The notes under the pieces were generated by a model. It had not been told where the DNA came from, searched no databases, and saw only the letters and a program-made list of their open reading frames with translations. This document shows, piece by piece, positions 1-12,927 of a stretch of 64,000 nt of DNA. The DNA is taken from assembly GCA_021613535.1 (NCBI GenBank), contig CP075493.1, forward strand, positions 13,702,001 through 13,766,000, given 5' to 3'. Within the stretch, counting starts at the first letter, position 1. The number at the start of each line of letters is the position of its first letter. A program made the translations under genes and the position numbers. The stretch comes from Adineta vaga. Its lineage: Eukaryota > Rotifera.

Positions 1-807
1 AGACCATTGTTCAGAATCGGATTGACAATGTAAAATAATAAATTTTCTGCAATAATAAAGCAATGGTTCGATAATGTCAATCCAATTTTCTAATAATGAT
101 ATAAATGCGTAGTAAAAAGAACATGTACTTACATAAAATTGTTCAATTAAATTCATTTCAGTATGAATGTGACAATGTTTTTCTAAATATTGTCGATAAA
201 TCGGAGCCATAATTATCATTGTGATTGTTTTTGTGAATGGATCTTGTTTATTTCCTAAATGTTTATTTCTCATACGTAAGAAATAATGAATATGTGATAT
301 AGTGTCAAGCCACTGACAGATAATATTTAAGATGGAGAAATTCTGTTGATAATATAAACAATTGTTATTTACATTTTTGATTATAGATTCAAATATTTTC
401 ATGCATTCTTTTTTAAGTATCAATGGTGCTGTCACATATTCAATCATACAAAAACATTTTGCATCATGTTCATCCATGTCTAAATCAATCATTGTCCGAT
501 TTAATAATCCAATGTTGCGTAATAATTCCATTTCTTGTTCATTAATTTCTTGTTGTAAATCAATTCGATTCCAAATAATGTAAGCAAAATTTTCAACTGT
601 CATGAATATGTTATCATGTCGCTTTCTTAATTTTAATAAAATCTTATCCATGGGAAGTTGTAAAGTTGCTAGTACAAAAGTGTTTAATTTGCCCAAAATA
701 TCATTTCCTAATTGTTGTATATCTTCTTTCGTCTGATCTAGTATATCAATGGTGGGTAAATTGTTTGTGTCCAATAATTCAATGATTTTTTCATTCATAT
801 TTTTCAT
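1..807 (-). CDS. Unknown protein, 3' end beyond the window
   Basis: An open frame runs from an ATG at 807 to the left edge without a stop, at least 225 codons, so it is easily missed by stop-to-stop ORF lists. The protein starts MKNMNEKIIELLDTNN, is largely helical in composition, has no signal peptide and only weakly hydrophobic stretches (for example TKTITMIIMAPIYRQYL). I do not recognise a family. A consensus donor (GTAAGTAC, first base at 132) and an acceptor (TTATTGCAG before 46) could remove 47-132. Splicing would give a stop about 11 codons later; without splicing the frame stays open to the edge, so the 3' structure is undecided. The neighbour on the right is an unrelated F-box gene. 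Confidence 0.55.
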   Translation of the reverse strand, partial: MKNMNEKIIELLDTNNLPTIDILDQTKEDIQQLGNDILGKLNTFVLATLQLPMDKILLKLRKRHDNIFMTVENFAYIIWNRIDLQQEINEQEMELLRNIGLLNRTMIDLDMDEHDAKCFCMIEYVTAPLILKKECMKIFESIIKNVNNNCLYYQQNFSILNIICQWLDTISHIHYFLRMRNKHLGNKQDPFTKTITMIIMAPIYRQYLEKHCHIHTEMNLIEQFYVSTCSFYYAFISLLENWIDIIEPLLYYCRKFIILHCQSDSEQWS

Positions 808-1926
808 TTCACGCTATCATCTAATAGTAACACATCGTTTTTATTCCTTGTTGACGTTATGATCGTATTTTTCTCGATAGAATTACCTTAAAGCTTATAA
901 TCACATTTGTCTGCTTGATTACTCACCTTTCATATTTTTTTGCGCTTTATTGCTTGCTTTCGTAACAATTTTTTTGCTTTTTCTGTCTGTGTTTGTAAAT
1001 ACAATCAAAATAGTGAATAAAATGTGCACATGAAACTTTATTTCGTTTCTCCTATATGTTTCGTGTGACTGATGTGCAGGCAATTTTATATGACGACGAT
1101 ATATAAAAAAGAGAAAATGAGTGAAGCCGTAAATTCGTTCATTATTCTTAGGATACATAATCACATTTCGTGGCTTTTTACTGCGAAATGAAATCAGGAA
1201 AAGTTCAAAAACATTGTTATGGATTGGGTATTTTCTCTCATACTTCGCCATCAATCGTATCATAATAGGATATATAGACTGACGATGACGATGACGATGC
1301 TTAATGTGTATACTATCTTAACCCTCACCGTCATTTATTAGTATCCCATTGAAATGATGAGAAATATGTCAAGATTATCCTTTTTCATGGATGTTCTTCT
1401 TGATCATCAGATGAATCTGCTGCGTCAGAAGAAAATGAAGCGTTTTTAATATTTCGTTCTCGTTTTTCGTTCAATAATAACATCGAAAGAGAAAAGAATG
1501 AAAGTCGATTGTTCAGAGTTAGCCTTTATCGTTCGAAGACAGCTGACAATAAAACGATTAATGTTGCATCTAGTTGGGTTTAACTGAAGATGACAGTTTG
1601 CCATGGAATATTTACATTGAATCAGAATCATATGATTTAATTGTGTTTTTATTGAGCAAACAAACAAGAAGTTTCGTAGAAAAGTGAGGATAAATCACAC
1701 CCTCAAAATTCTTGTAGATAGAAGATTCAGAGAAGAAGAAAAGATTGTTCATATATTTGACACGTAAATAATCATAGGAATGAGAAACATAACAAATAGT
1801 ACAAGAACATTATCATGATGTTGAGCAGAACCATTCTTCACTCCTCGGCCAATATAATTGGGATTACTAGAACTGAGTACAGTAACAGATTTACAATCGG
1901 AGCTAAGTGTCAATATATTGTTGTCG

Positions 1927-1966
1927 ACAGTGGCGGACCAGCATGCCAATTATAGGTGGGGCGATA
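1927..1966 (+). mobile_element. Solo terminal repeat of a DNA transposon (hAT-like)
   Basis: The sequence CAGTGGCGGACCAGCATG followed by a GGTGGGGCGA stretch resembles the outer ends of the element at 35623-35917 (CAGTGACGTGACCAGGA and, on the other strand, CAGTGGCGTAACCAGGA). A CAGTG-starting end is common among hAT-type elements. No matching inverted end was found within the following few hundred bases, so this is a relic or solo terminus. Confidence 0.4.
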
Positions 1967-1997
1967 AACTTTAATTACTTTCACTACTATCGCCGCC

Positions 1998-2047
1998 AGG
2001 GTGTGAGTGTGGATACTATATCTATCTAACACCCACACCCACACCCT
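1998..2047. repeat. Hairpin of telomere-like repeats
   Basis: The left arm AGGGTGTGAGTGTGG (1998-2012) pairs with the right arm CCACACCCACACCCT (2033-2047) with one mismatch in 15. The loop contains TATCTATCT. The arms are built from the TGTGGG-type repeat reported for bdelloid telomeres. A related hairpin lies at 36985-37035. Confidence 0.7.
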
Positions 2048-2267
2048 CAAGATAAAAAAAGAGATCGAGTATTGATTTACTCCTAGATATGCGGAAAAAT
2101 TACATCCTATAATGCTTACAAGTCATGAGGAAAGTGAACGTGATGGATTTTATTCAGAAAATTGGTTCGACAAATTCTTCTATCACCACTATTATTTAGC
2201 ATTCATTTTCATCGAAAAATAACATGCAAGAAACTCAAGTGACTATTCTTGCGACAGTAGAAATGAT

Positions 2268-3218
2268 TTATCTAATAGTGAAAAATCTTGTCCGACCATT
2301 GGGTACGAATTCAAATTGAATACGTTGAAAACATGGATGTAATTTATGAATATTATTAATTTCAATTGGATTTCGTTCCATTGTATTACAATCAAATCGA
2401 GTCAAGTCAGGAATGTATTGTTTTAAAGTCCGAGCTAATTCTACAAAATCTAATGGTAAACAATTGTTTCCACGTGACCAATCCGAAATAAGACAAAGAC
2501 GTTCAAGATGAGGAATATAAGTAAGAACTAGACGAATGATTTCAATATTTATTGTTCGAAGATAAAGATATCTAAGTTGATTATGTTGTTGACGAGCAGG
2601 TTGTAAATCGTCATCATCGGTAAATCGTCTTGCTGACCAATGTAAGTAGATTAGATTTGGACAAGAATTAAGAATATGAACATACGTAGAGAGAGAAAAA
2701 CCAGTTGATATCAATGATCGAAGCGATGATGAAATTGACCATGGATGTATTGAATCAAGTAGCGTAATATCACCCAGAATACATTTATGTAGACATGGAA
2801 ATTCATTTGAAAAGATTCTTTGAAAGAAGTGTGAAGATGTTTCTGATTCATCAATGAATGGCATATTTAGATAGACGAGATGAGGGAAGTTTTCATATCT
2901 TATTGATGTCAATTGTTGATCGGATAAATAATCAAGAATGTTTAGCGATCGTACATTGAGAAATTGAATTTGATCAAGATAATCTGATCGAAGAAGATGG
3001 AGTGAAACAATTCGTTGAGCAAATCGATCAACAAATGGATGATTGACATCATCACGAGAATGAGGTTGAAAATGAAGATTGATTGTGTTAATCAAAATTG
3101 TATTGATACGTGAATTCAAATCAGAAAATGCTCGGTAAAGATCGAAAGTATCAAGATAATCAAATATTTCATAAAATAATTCAATTGGGAGTTGTTCAAA
3201 GCTCGTTATTCCTGGCAT
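2268..3218 (-). CDS. F-box protein
   Basis: A single-exon frame of 316 residues. The N-terminus (FEQLPIELFYEIFDYLDTFD, residues 6-25) is a clear F-box: a LP.E...EIFDYLD core followed by LYRAFSDLNSRI. F-box proteins recruit substrates to SCF (Skp1-Cullin1) ubiquitin ligases through this motif. The remainder is rich in Leu and Ile with irregular leucine-rich-like spacing (for example LRYLYLRTINIEIIRLVLTY), which usually forms the substrate-binding part. No membrane segment is visible. Proteins of this length and layout form large families in bdelloids. The substrate cannot be predicted. Confidence 0.8.
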   Translation of the reverse strand: MPGITSFEQLPIELFYEIFDYLDTFDLYRAFSDLNSRINTILINTINLHFQPHSRDDVNHPFVDRFAQRIVSLHLLRSDYLDQIQFLNVRSLNILDYLSDQQLTSIRYENFPHLVYLNMPFIDESETSSHFFQRIFSNEFPCLHKCILGDITLLDSIHPWSISSSLRSLISTGFSLSTYVHILNSCPNLIYLHWSARRFTDDDDLQPARQQHNQLRYLYLRTINIEIIRLVLTYIPHLERLCLISDWSRGNNCLPLDFVELARTLKQYIPDLTRFDCNTMERNPIEINNIHKLHPCFQRIQFEFVPNGRTRFFTIR

Positions 3219-3478
3219 TGTTTTTAACTTGTCAAAATTCCGAAGAAAAAGCGTGAACTTTGAACTTATATCAATACAACAATTGTCAAAAAGTCAATCG
3301 GTAATTAAAATAATATATAAGCTCCATGATCATTGTTTCTCACCTCTATGTACATTTTTAAATCGACTTTGATAGATGCCGCATGTATTCACCTATTCGA
3401 TATCATTCATAAAGAATGTTTATTGAAAAAAATAATGAAAAACAAGTAATTAAACAAAAAAACAAAAGTTTTAGTTTT

Positions 3479-6400
3479 TTAATTGATGACCGAAAGATAA
3501 TGGTTGTAGATATCGTCTTGTAAATTGTTATTTAGTATTTTAATCTCTTCTTCAAACAAGATCGTATGTTCTTTATCGATATCATACGATGATTTTGCTA
3601 ATTTATCAATATACTCATTAAATTGTCCGTTAGCAAAATCTTTCTTGATTAAAATTAATGAATGAGTATTCGAATGATGATATTTATTGTTTTTAAATTG
3701 TTTGATTAATTTATAAATGATTGAATATCCATTTATATCACTAATGAAAAAATATGGACCACGTGGTTGTAAACGTCGAATTTGTTGAATATGTTCATCA
3801 ACTAATGGCTTTATAGATTGTAATGATAAATCATTTTCTGAATATTTCATTAAATAAATCGATGAAAAATGATTTGTAATTTTCTCGATAAATTGTTCAG
3901 TTTTGACTGATAAATCTTGAATTGAATTTTGAATAAAACAAAATAGAATTGGTTTTGAATTGTTATTTGTTAATTTTTCTTGATATAAACAATGTAACAA
4001 TGATAAATTTGTATATTGATCATCATCATTATCTAACATATGAATTTTTTCATGATTAATTTCACTTGTTGCTATTTTATTTGAATTGACTTGTTTCAAT
4101 GAATTCGATCGTTCATTTAATTTTGATAAAACACTTTGACTTAAATATTGTATTGTTATTCCTTGAAATATATCACTTAATGGTATTGATATAAATAATT
4201 CTTTTTCTAACCAATTTCGTAATGATACAGCCATTAAGGAATCCATACCTTGTTGATTTAAAGATTTTTCTATATCTATACGATCGATATTTGATGAACC
4301 AAATATTTGTGCAACGGCAGAACGAATTTTTTCAATAATTGTTTCAATATTCATTGAATTAACAGTTGTTTCTAATTGTTGATTAGTATTTGTATATTCT
4401 AATTGAAAATATTTTCTTTTAACTAAATCTTCAAGTACATTTGATTGTAAATGATCTAATTTAGAATGTAAACTAGACCAATTTAAAGCAAAAATAATCG
4501 ATGTCGAATAAGATTTTTGTTGTTGATTTTGAAATAAATTTTCAATCAATTCAAATGTTATTATTGGTGGAAGAAAAAACATATTAGCATCCGTTTTTAA
4601 TAGATGTTCGGAAATAGCTGAAATTTTTCGTTGTCGATGAAAAAATCCAACTTGAGTAATACCTGGCAAACTAATTGCAAGTGCTGGTTGTTTTAAATAA
4701 TTATATCGATAATAGGCTAAGGATTCCAAATATTGATTACCAGCATTATAGGCAGAAGCACCTAATTGTGCACATAAATGATTTCGAAGTGATGAAAAAA
4801 GAAGAAAAAAATGAAGAGGTGTTTGTGTAATTGTTGTTGTTTGATGTAAATTCCATGCTCCGAGAATTTTAGGTCGCATTACTTTAATTAATTGTTCATT
4901 TGTCATATTATGAATTAAGGAATCTTCGAGAACAAGTGCAGCATGAATAATACCACGAATAGGATAATTTGTTTGATTTAATTCTTTTATTAACTTATAT
5001 ACTTGATCATATTGTGTCACATCACATTTTCGTATTTCAACAATGACATTTTTATATTTCGTTTCAATTAAATGTTTTAAATTTAACCAATCTTTTAATT
5101 GATAACTATTACTTTGTTCAAATTCTTCTTGATTTTGTCGTGCCATTAAAATAATTCGTTTTACTTTACGTTCCATAATCATCCATTTTGACATTTCTAT
5201 TCCTAAGCCACCTGTACCACCGGATATTAATATAGTTCCTTGATTACAAACAGATGATGGAAATAATTGACAATCTAAATATTCTTACATATTCATTTGC
5301 ACCTTTACGATGTTATGATCTACTCACTATTTGGTAGTTCATCTTCTTCTACTGTTAATAATTGTTTTGCACCAGTAATTCGAACAATTTGTTTGCCAAT
5401 ATGTTTTGCTTGTTCATATAGATGAAAAACATCGATAATTTCTGATGGTTCATAAATATGTACTTGTTCAATTGGTTTTAATAAATTATTTTCAAATAAT
5501 TGTAAAATTTCGTTCAAAATTTCTTTCAATAATTTCGGTTCTGTTGATAAACAAGTAACTAAATCAATAATATGAAAACTACAACCAAATCGTAATTGAT
5601 ATAGTAATAAATCATATGTTTTTTCTGAATAAATATCTCTTTTACCAATTTCAATAAAATGTCCATGTGTTGATAATAATTTAATAGATTCTTGTAGAAA
5701 TTTTCCAGATAATGAATTTAAAATAACATTAACACCTTGTGGAAATATTTTTCGTATATTTTCAACAAATGATAAATCTCGACTATTAAAAATATGTATT
5801 AAATCAAATTTTTCTCTTAAATATTCACGTTTTTCGATTGTACCAGCTGTACAAATAAGATTTTCTTTTGAAATACCTAACATAAGACAATATTGTATGG
5901 CAGCTAGACCAACACCACCAGATGCCGTATGTATTAAAACAGTTTGATTCTTTTGTAAATGAACACGATATTTAAATGCATAGAAAATAGTTGAATAAGG
6001 CGTTGGAATTGATGCTAATTCTTCCATTGTAAATATATTCATTAGATTTTCTTGAACACGTACAATATTTGTTTGATTTATAATTAAATTTGATTGAAAT
6101 GCACTATTTTGACATGTACAACCAATAACAATATCGTTTATTTGAAATTCTTTTACATTTGATCCAATTCGTAAAATTTTCCCACTAAAATCTGAACCCA
6201 ATTCTTCATCACGAACATTTCCATCTTGTTGATTATATTTTAAACCAAATTCTGATGTTGCTGGATATAAACCTTTTGCTTTTAAGACATCACGAAAATT
6301 AATTCCAACACTATGAATTTCAATTTCAACTTCATCTGTATCAAGATATATTTCACAATCTTTCTTTAAAATCCATTTTAAATCTGATATAAATCTTGTG

Positions 6401-9400
6401 TTTGAAAGTTTCAAATAGAAATTTTTCTTTTCTGTTGAATTAGGAGAAATTACTGTTTGATAAATTTGTTGAATATCTTCTTTTTCTATATCATTATAAG
6501 ATGGTATATAACGTTTAATATCTGATGTTTCCAATAAGATAATTTCTTGATCAATTTGTTTTGAAGGAATATTGAATAAAACTAAATTTATTTCATTGAT
6601 AATTGTTATTAAGAAATGTTCTGATAGAGATGATGAACTATTTAAATCAATTAATTTCAAATAATTTGTTTTATATTCTTTCAATGCTGTTCGTCCAAAA
6701 CCAATAATAGGTGATTGAATTGGATCAATTGTTTGTCCGAGTGATATATTTTGAGCATTTTTTGTGAAAACAAATAGATAAGGAAGAATATTTGAATTTT
6801 GTTGTTTTATTATTTTGATTATTGTCATTAATGTTGTACAAAGAAATTCTTGTTGTTGAAAATCATTATTTTGTAAATCTAATGGCCATAAATATAGAAT
6901 ATTTATTTGTTTGAAACGTTTTATTGATGTTTGAAATAAATTGATTTCATTTTGATTAATATAAATAATATTATTTGTTTGTAAGAGATTTCCTAATTGT
7001 AAACCAATTTGATTGATTTGATCAGAAAAAATAATCCATCCTTGTTGTTCTGTATAATCATCAATGGTTTTTTGTGCTACAATTAATGATTCTTCAAATG
7101 AATTTGTTGTACTTGAATCAATTTCTTCAAATCCACCAACTTTATTAAATAATTCAAACCATTGATCAACTGATAACAATGAATGTGTACCTTTTTCTCG
7201 AATAGTATTCGAATTTGTTTCATTCAACGACCACCATTGAGATAAAGGACCATAAATAAGATCATTTAATGGATAATTTCCCGTACTTTCAACTAATATT
7301 AATAAACCATTCAATTTTAATAATTGTTTTAAATTAATTATTGATTGTTCAATATATGATGTTGCATGAATAACATTCGATGCAAATATAATATCAAATT
7401 TATTTTCATCAAATAAATGATTTTCTTGTTCATCTAAATCATATATATCATAGGATATTGTTAATAATCCATGTTGATTGTTTTCATTTAATAAAGATTG
7501 AAAATAATTTTTAGCTTTTGTAAAAAATGATGGAGATATATCTGTGAATATATAATGAATTTGTGTTTGAGTTTTATTAGCAAATTCAAGAAGAATTTCA
7601 AGAATTGGTATTGTTGATGCACCAGTTCCAGCACCAACTTCTAGAATAGTTAATTGATAATTAAATGATGGATATTTTCTTGATAAAATTTGTTTTTCTA
7701 AATAATTTGTTAAACTAGAACAAATTAATTCAATCATTGTTTGTGATATAATTAAATATAAATCTTGCATTAACAATTCATTTTCACCATTACCTCCAAA
7801 ATATAATTCTAATGGATCTAAATCTTCCGATAAAATTTTCAATAGATTTTCTCCCGATAATCGAATAAGATCAATAACGGATTGAATTGAAGGATATTTT
7901 TTAATTAATTGAATATAATCCAAATTCATTGAATGATTTGTTAATGATGTTGTATCAATTAATAATTGTCCAGTTTCATCAGTAATATTATATGTTTGAA
8001 AATACTTCAGAAAACTTTGAATTAATAAAATAAAATGTTGATTTTTATCATTTGTTTCATTCATCCATGGAAAATTATCAAATTGTTTAAGATTAATTTC
8101 GTTTAATTTTCCTTGATTATTTAATAATTGTTTAAACATTAATAAAACATAATTAAGAGCAAATTTATTTAAATGATCAATTCCATTAATTGAACAATGA
8201 TCACGTTCTGATTGACCAGTTTCAATACGATGACGAAGTGTTTCTGTATCAAAAAGTATTTTCGGTTTTGGTAACAATTCATTAAAATTCAAAACTATTT
8301 TCGATTCAATCCAATTCATTTGTAAACAATAATTATTGAATAAATATTTCATTTGATTATTATCATATGATGGTAAAATTAAATCATTTTCTTGAAATTT
8401 ATAGGAATGTAAATTAATTAATTGTTGCATTTTTAAATTTTCAAATAAAACAATTAAATTCTTCTTTTCTTCATCAAATAGAAGAATATCTGCTGAATAT
8501 TTGTAATTTTTTGTTATACCAATTGTGTGTGAATGAAAGTCTGTATAAGCATATAACATATTTAGATTTTTTTGAGGATAAATTGTTATTTTATCCACAC
8601 CTATTGGTACATATGCATAATTATCTTGTAATAATGTTAAACCACTTTGTAAACATGTATCAAGTATAATTGGATGTATATAATAATGAGATTTATCATT
8701 AACATGAGTATTGATTTCAGTTAAAACTTTTGATCTTGTACTAACAAATGATTTTATTTGTTGAAATAATGGTCCATAAGTGTTACCACGATTAGAAAGT
8801 GTTTTATATAGATTTTCAATATCTTGTTGTTCATTTAGTGAACATATTTGATTTTGAATTATATTATGTTGAATATCATCGAAATTATATAATGATGATG
8901 TAATTGTTTTCGAATTCAAATTTTCAATTTGAATAAAACCAGTTGAATGTAAACTCCATTGTTTGGATAGATAATTATGTAATTTATTTTCATTTTGATA
9001 ATCATTATCATCTAAAATATCATTTCCAGATAAACCTTTTTCTCTTACACAATCAGTTGATGTTCGACAACGACGACTATAAATAAAAAATTGTTTAAAT
9101 GGCATTTGTATAACTGTATGAATTTCTCTTGGTTGAGTTTCATTTAAAATACAAGCTTCTAAAAATTCAACATTATTCAATGTAATTGTTGAGAGTTCGG
9201 ATTCTTTTGAATAATTATATAATTCATTAATAGCAGCTAATATTAATTCAATATAACCTGTAGCTGGAAAATAGATTTGTTCTTGTACTTGATGATCTTT
9301 AAGATAAGAATATTCAGGTAATTGAAGATTAATTATTGATTTCCATGTAGGTAATTGTTGTTCCAATGACCATAAACGAACACCTAATAATGGATGATAT

Positions 9401-12400
9401 TGTTGACGTGTTGCACGACGTTGTAGAACAGATTCTTTCGATTCATACCAATAAAAATCATTATGATTAAAAGTAAATAATGGAAGAGTATCGAAGAATG
9501 AGAAAAATTTTTGAAATATTGGATAAGAACGTGTTGTTAAAAATTCTTTGAAATTCTTATTGTTAAAATTTAAATGAGATAAATTCGTTAATATTGTTTC
9601 TTGTTCATCTTCTTTTCGTTTTAATGAATAGTAAAGTTTTACTGCTCTATTATGACTATCAAAACATTGTTGAATTGATGTTGTTAAAACAGGATGTGGA
9701 GATATTTCAAGAAATTCAATATCTTCATTTGTTAGTAATTCAATAACTTTATTGAATTGAACTGCTTGTCGAACATTTGACCACCAATAATAATTATTAA
9801 ATTCAATATAATTTTCATCATTTGAATCTGATGATGTTAATTGACCAGTTACAGTTGAATATAATTTAGCTTGTGAACATTTTATATCAAATTTTTCTTC
9901 GTTCATTGTTCCTTTGATAGTCTTCAGAGAATCTAATAAATCTTGTTTAATATTAAATCTTTCCATTTGTTGACTATGAAACGCATTTTCAACTTTTATC
10001 CAAGTTTTGAATATTTTCGGTTTTAATATATTGAGAATTTCATATAATTCTTCCAAAATATTTGAATCTCCACTTAATGTTATCGATTTTGGACTATTAA
10101 TAGCTGCAATACAAACATGATCTTTAACATCTTTAATTAATTCTTCAATTTCTTTTTCATTCATTCCTACAGCTAACATTCGTCCATTTTGTCTTGTATT
10201 ACGATGTTGTAAACGTGAACGATGATATATAATTTCAATAGCTTCTTTGAATGATAATCGACCATTAATATAAGCAGCTGCAACTTCTCCTGCTGAATGT
10301 CCAATAATGATTTGTGGATATATACCCCAAGATAACCAAAGAGCAGTAAGTGCAATTTGAAGAGCAAATAAACAAGGTTGAGCAATATTTGTATCACTAA
10401 TTCGAGATTGTTCTTCATCTTTGTCAATTAATTCATCTAATAATGACCATTCATTATTAATTTGTTTTAATGCATAATCTATTTTCTCGATCCATTGACG
10501 ATAGATTGGTTCACTTTTATATAATTGTCGACCCATGGCAAACCATTGTGGACCTTGACCCGCGTATATAAAACATAATTTCCGTTTTGCATTTCTTTGT
10601 TTAATATCAATAGTTAAATCAATACCAGAAGGTAATTTATTATTACTTTCAGTAGTTAAGAAAGATGTTAAATAATTTTGAAATTGTTCAAGATCTTTAA
10701 CAAGAAATGATAAACGATGAGAATATGTAAGAGTACGATGTATTAATAATTTATGAGATAATTGTGTTAAGAAGAGTTTTTTCTGTTGTTGATCAAACTG
10801 ATTAGTTAATAATATTGATGATAACCATGAATTGAATTTTTCAATTTGATTTCTTAATGATTGTTGACATTTACCTAAATAAGATAATAAAAGGAACTAT
10901 TATAGTACAATTCTTATGGAACAAAACAAAAAATGAAATACATAATGAAGTAGGTGTTTGTCAGAAAGAATAGAAGAAGTTTTTGTTGAGAAAACTTTCA
11001 TGTGATCTCTTGAGTTTGGATAAATAAATCTTATGAAATCTATAATTCTTTTTTTGATAAAGTATTTTTAATGGTTATCAATGTTTTGTTCATTATACTT
11101 CATAAGACATAGTTAGATCTTTATCCGTTAAAGTTCAGACCAGAATAATAGATATGTTTTACTGTATGATACTCGCTACATTCTGCGCCTAGTAAAGATT
11201 TCTACTCTTATATTCTTGAAAAATAAAACAACATACTTGAGAATATTAAAATGAAATATTGTTCATTATCATTCCATACTCTTTCAATTGATTCGTTAGT
11301 CTTTTGTGCCTCAATTATAACTGGTTGTTTATATTCTTGTACAATACAATGTGTATTATTTCCACCAATACCAAATGAATTGATTCCAATTAAAATTGGT
11401 TCATTAGTTGTTTCTTTTATTTCTGGAAATTGTATTGTATGTTGAATGATATGTAAATTATATTTTTTTGCTTTAATTTTTGGATTTAATTGTTTAAAAT
11501 TCATTTGTGCTGGTATCATACGGTATTTCATGCAAAGAGCAACTTTAATTAATCCAGCTATACCAGATGCACCTTCGGTATGACCAATATTGGATTTAAT
11601 TGAACCAATTAATAATGGACAATCATAGTGTGAACGATTAAAAAACTTTCCAATTGTATTTGTTTCAACTGAATCACCAACTTGTGTTCCTGTTCCATGT
11701 GCTTCAACATAAAAGATTTGTTTGGGATCAATTCGTGATTGATTACGTGAATAAATTTCTTCCAATAAACTATATTGTCCAAGTGGTGATGGTGCTGCAT
11801 AACCAGTTTTTTCTTGTTGACCATCATGATTCGATAGAATATCTCGAATTACACAATAAATAGAATTTCCATCTCGTTCAGCATCCTTTAATCGTTTTAA
11901 TAAAACTAAACCACAACCTTCGCCTATAAATCAAACATAAAGACAATTTTCATCACATACGACTATAGAATGGGAAATTTTCAATAGATTTAGTATATCT
12001 GAAAACGAATTTTGTAAAGGAAAGTTTTGCTCTTTCATCTGTCAACACTTCTAAGCATAGTTAAATTTCTTCTGTTTGAAAAGATATATTTACCTTTTCC
12101 ATAACCATTTGCATCTTGACTAAATGATTTCGATCGACCATCTGTTGCAACAGTTTCTGTTGTAGATGCATCTAGAAACATATCCGGTGAATAAATTGTA
12201 TTAACACCGCCTGCAATAGCGAAATTTGATTCATTATTTCGTAATGTTTGACAAGCAAGATGAAGTGCTTGAAGTGAAGATGAACATGCACTATCAAGTG
12301 CTAAATTCGGACCATGTAAATCAAAATGATATGCTAAACGTGCTGATGCATTAAATAAGATCATTGATGGTTGTAATAAACGTTTTCGTTCTTCTAATGA

Positions 12401-12820
12401 TTGTTTCATCATTGTTTGTTGATGATCCGTTGAATATTGACCGATATGTACAGATGTCTTTGTTCCACGTATTTCATCAATTGTTAAACCAGCATCTTCA
12501 ATTAAATGAACAAATTTTTTTAATAATAAACGATGAGCTGGATCAAGTAATAATGCATCATTGTCAGTTAAACCAAAATATTGTGGATCAAATTTATCCA
12601 ATTGATCATTTTTCATAAAATAACCACGTTGAATTAATTTTTCTTTTAATGTTGGATTTATTTTAATTAAATCTGCAGTAAATGACTGTAGATCTAAACG
12701 TTCTAATGGAATTTCTGAGTTAAGATCAATCTGTTCTGTCAGAACATGCCATAGATCATGTGGACTCTCAATACCATTAGCAAATGAACATGCAATACCG
12801 ATAACCGCTATTGGTTCCAT
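3479..12820 (-). CDS. Single-module reducing polyketide synthase (four exons)
   Basis: Exons 12820-12094, 11923-11237, 10874-5328 and 5274-3479 join in phase to about 2,918 codons; introns are 170, 362 and 53 nt with GT-AG ends. Domain order: KS (1-430; DSACSSS with Cys about 179, His about 318 in EAHGTGT and about 357 in SNIGHTEG); AT (about 560-880; GQGPQW, GHSAGE with Ser about 665, and NAFH, as in malonyl-type AT); DH (His about 1000 in LKDHQVQEQIYFP; second motif HPIILDTCLQ); C-methyltransferase (EVGAGTGAST about 1550); degenerate psiKR; ER (HTASGGVG about 2120); KR (GGTGGLG about 2338, Tyr in SAYNAGN about 2494); ACP (GMDSLMA about 2664); a C-terminal thioesterase-like region lacking GxSxG. 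This is the order of highly reducing iterative PKSs and animal FAS, with an apparently live methyltransferase that favours PKS. It likely makes a reduced, methyl-branched acyl chain in the cytosol. It lies 107 nt downstream of the NRPS on the same strand. Confidence 0.93.
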
Positions 12821-12927
12821 GTTAATCTATTGTTTTAAATTAAATATCGAAGTAAAAAATAGAATCTAAAACAAAAAATAAATTCCAATTATAAAATCAT
12901 AAAGAAAGAACAAAAAAAAAGTAAATT
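12821..12927 (-). promoter_or_regulatory. Short NRPS-PKS spacer with a candidate splice acceptor
   Basis: Only 107 nt separate the NRPS stop (12928-12930) from the PKS start codon (12820). The spacer contains a pyrimidine-rich tract, TTATTTTTTGTTTTAG, ending in AG at 12866-12867, 45 nt upstream of the PKS ATG, with no visible donor in the spacer. Spliced-leader trans-splicing is established in bdelloids, so this fits a trans-splice acceptor resolving a dicistronic transcript. No TATA-like box stands out. Confidence 0.45.

Larger units (their letters stand above)
808..2267. other. Intergenic, with repeat relics
   Basis: I see no convincing gene in this stretch. Short frames at 919-1263 and 1446-1667 have low-complexity, Lys-rich translations with no family match. 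There is a small GACGAT repeat near 1283-1300, a CACACCCTCA telomere-like word near 1698, a transposon-like terminus at 1927, and a telomere-repeat hairpin at 1998-2047. The minus-strand frame at 1749-1926 ends in a hydrophobic tail (LVLFVMFLIPMIIYVSNI) that resembles the C-terminus of a membrane or GPI-anchored protein cut off by the terminus at 1927; this is only a suggestion. Confidence 0.4.

Noticed and set aside
919-1667. Minus-strand frames at 919-1263 and 1446-1667 as genes
   Set aside because: Lys/Ile-rich low-complexity translations with no domain, start context or splice support.
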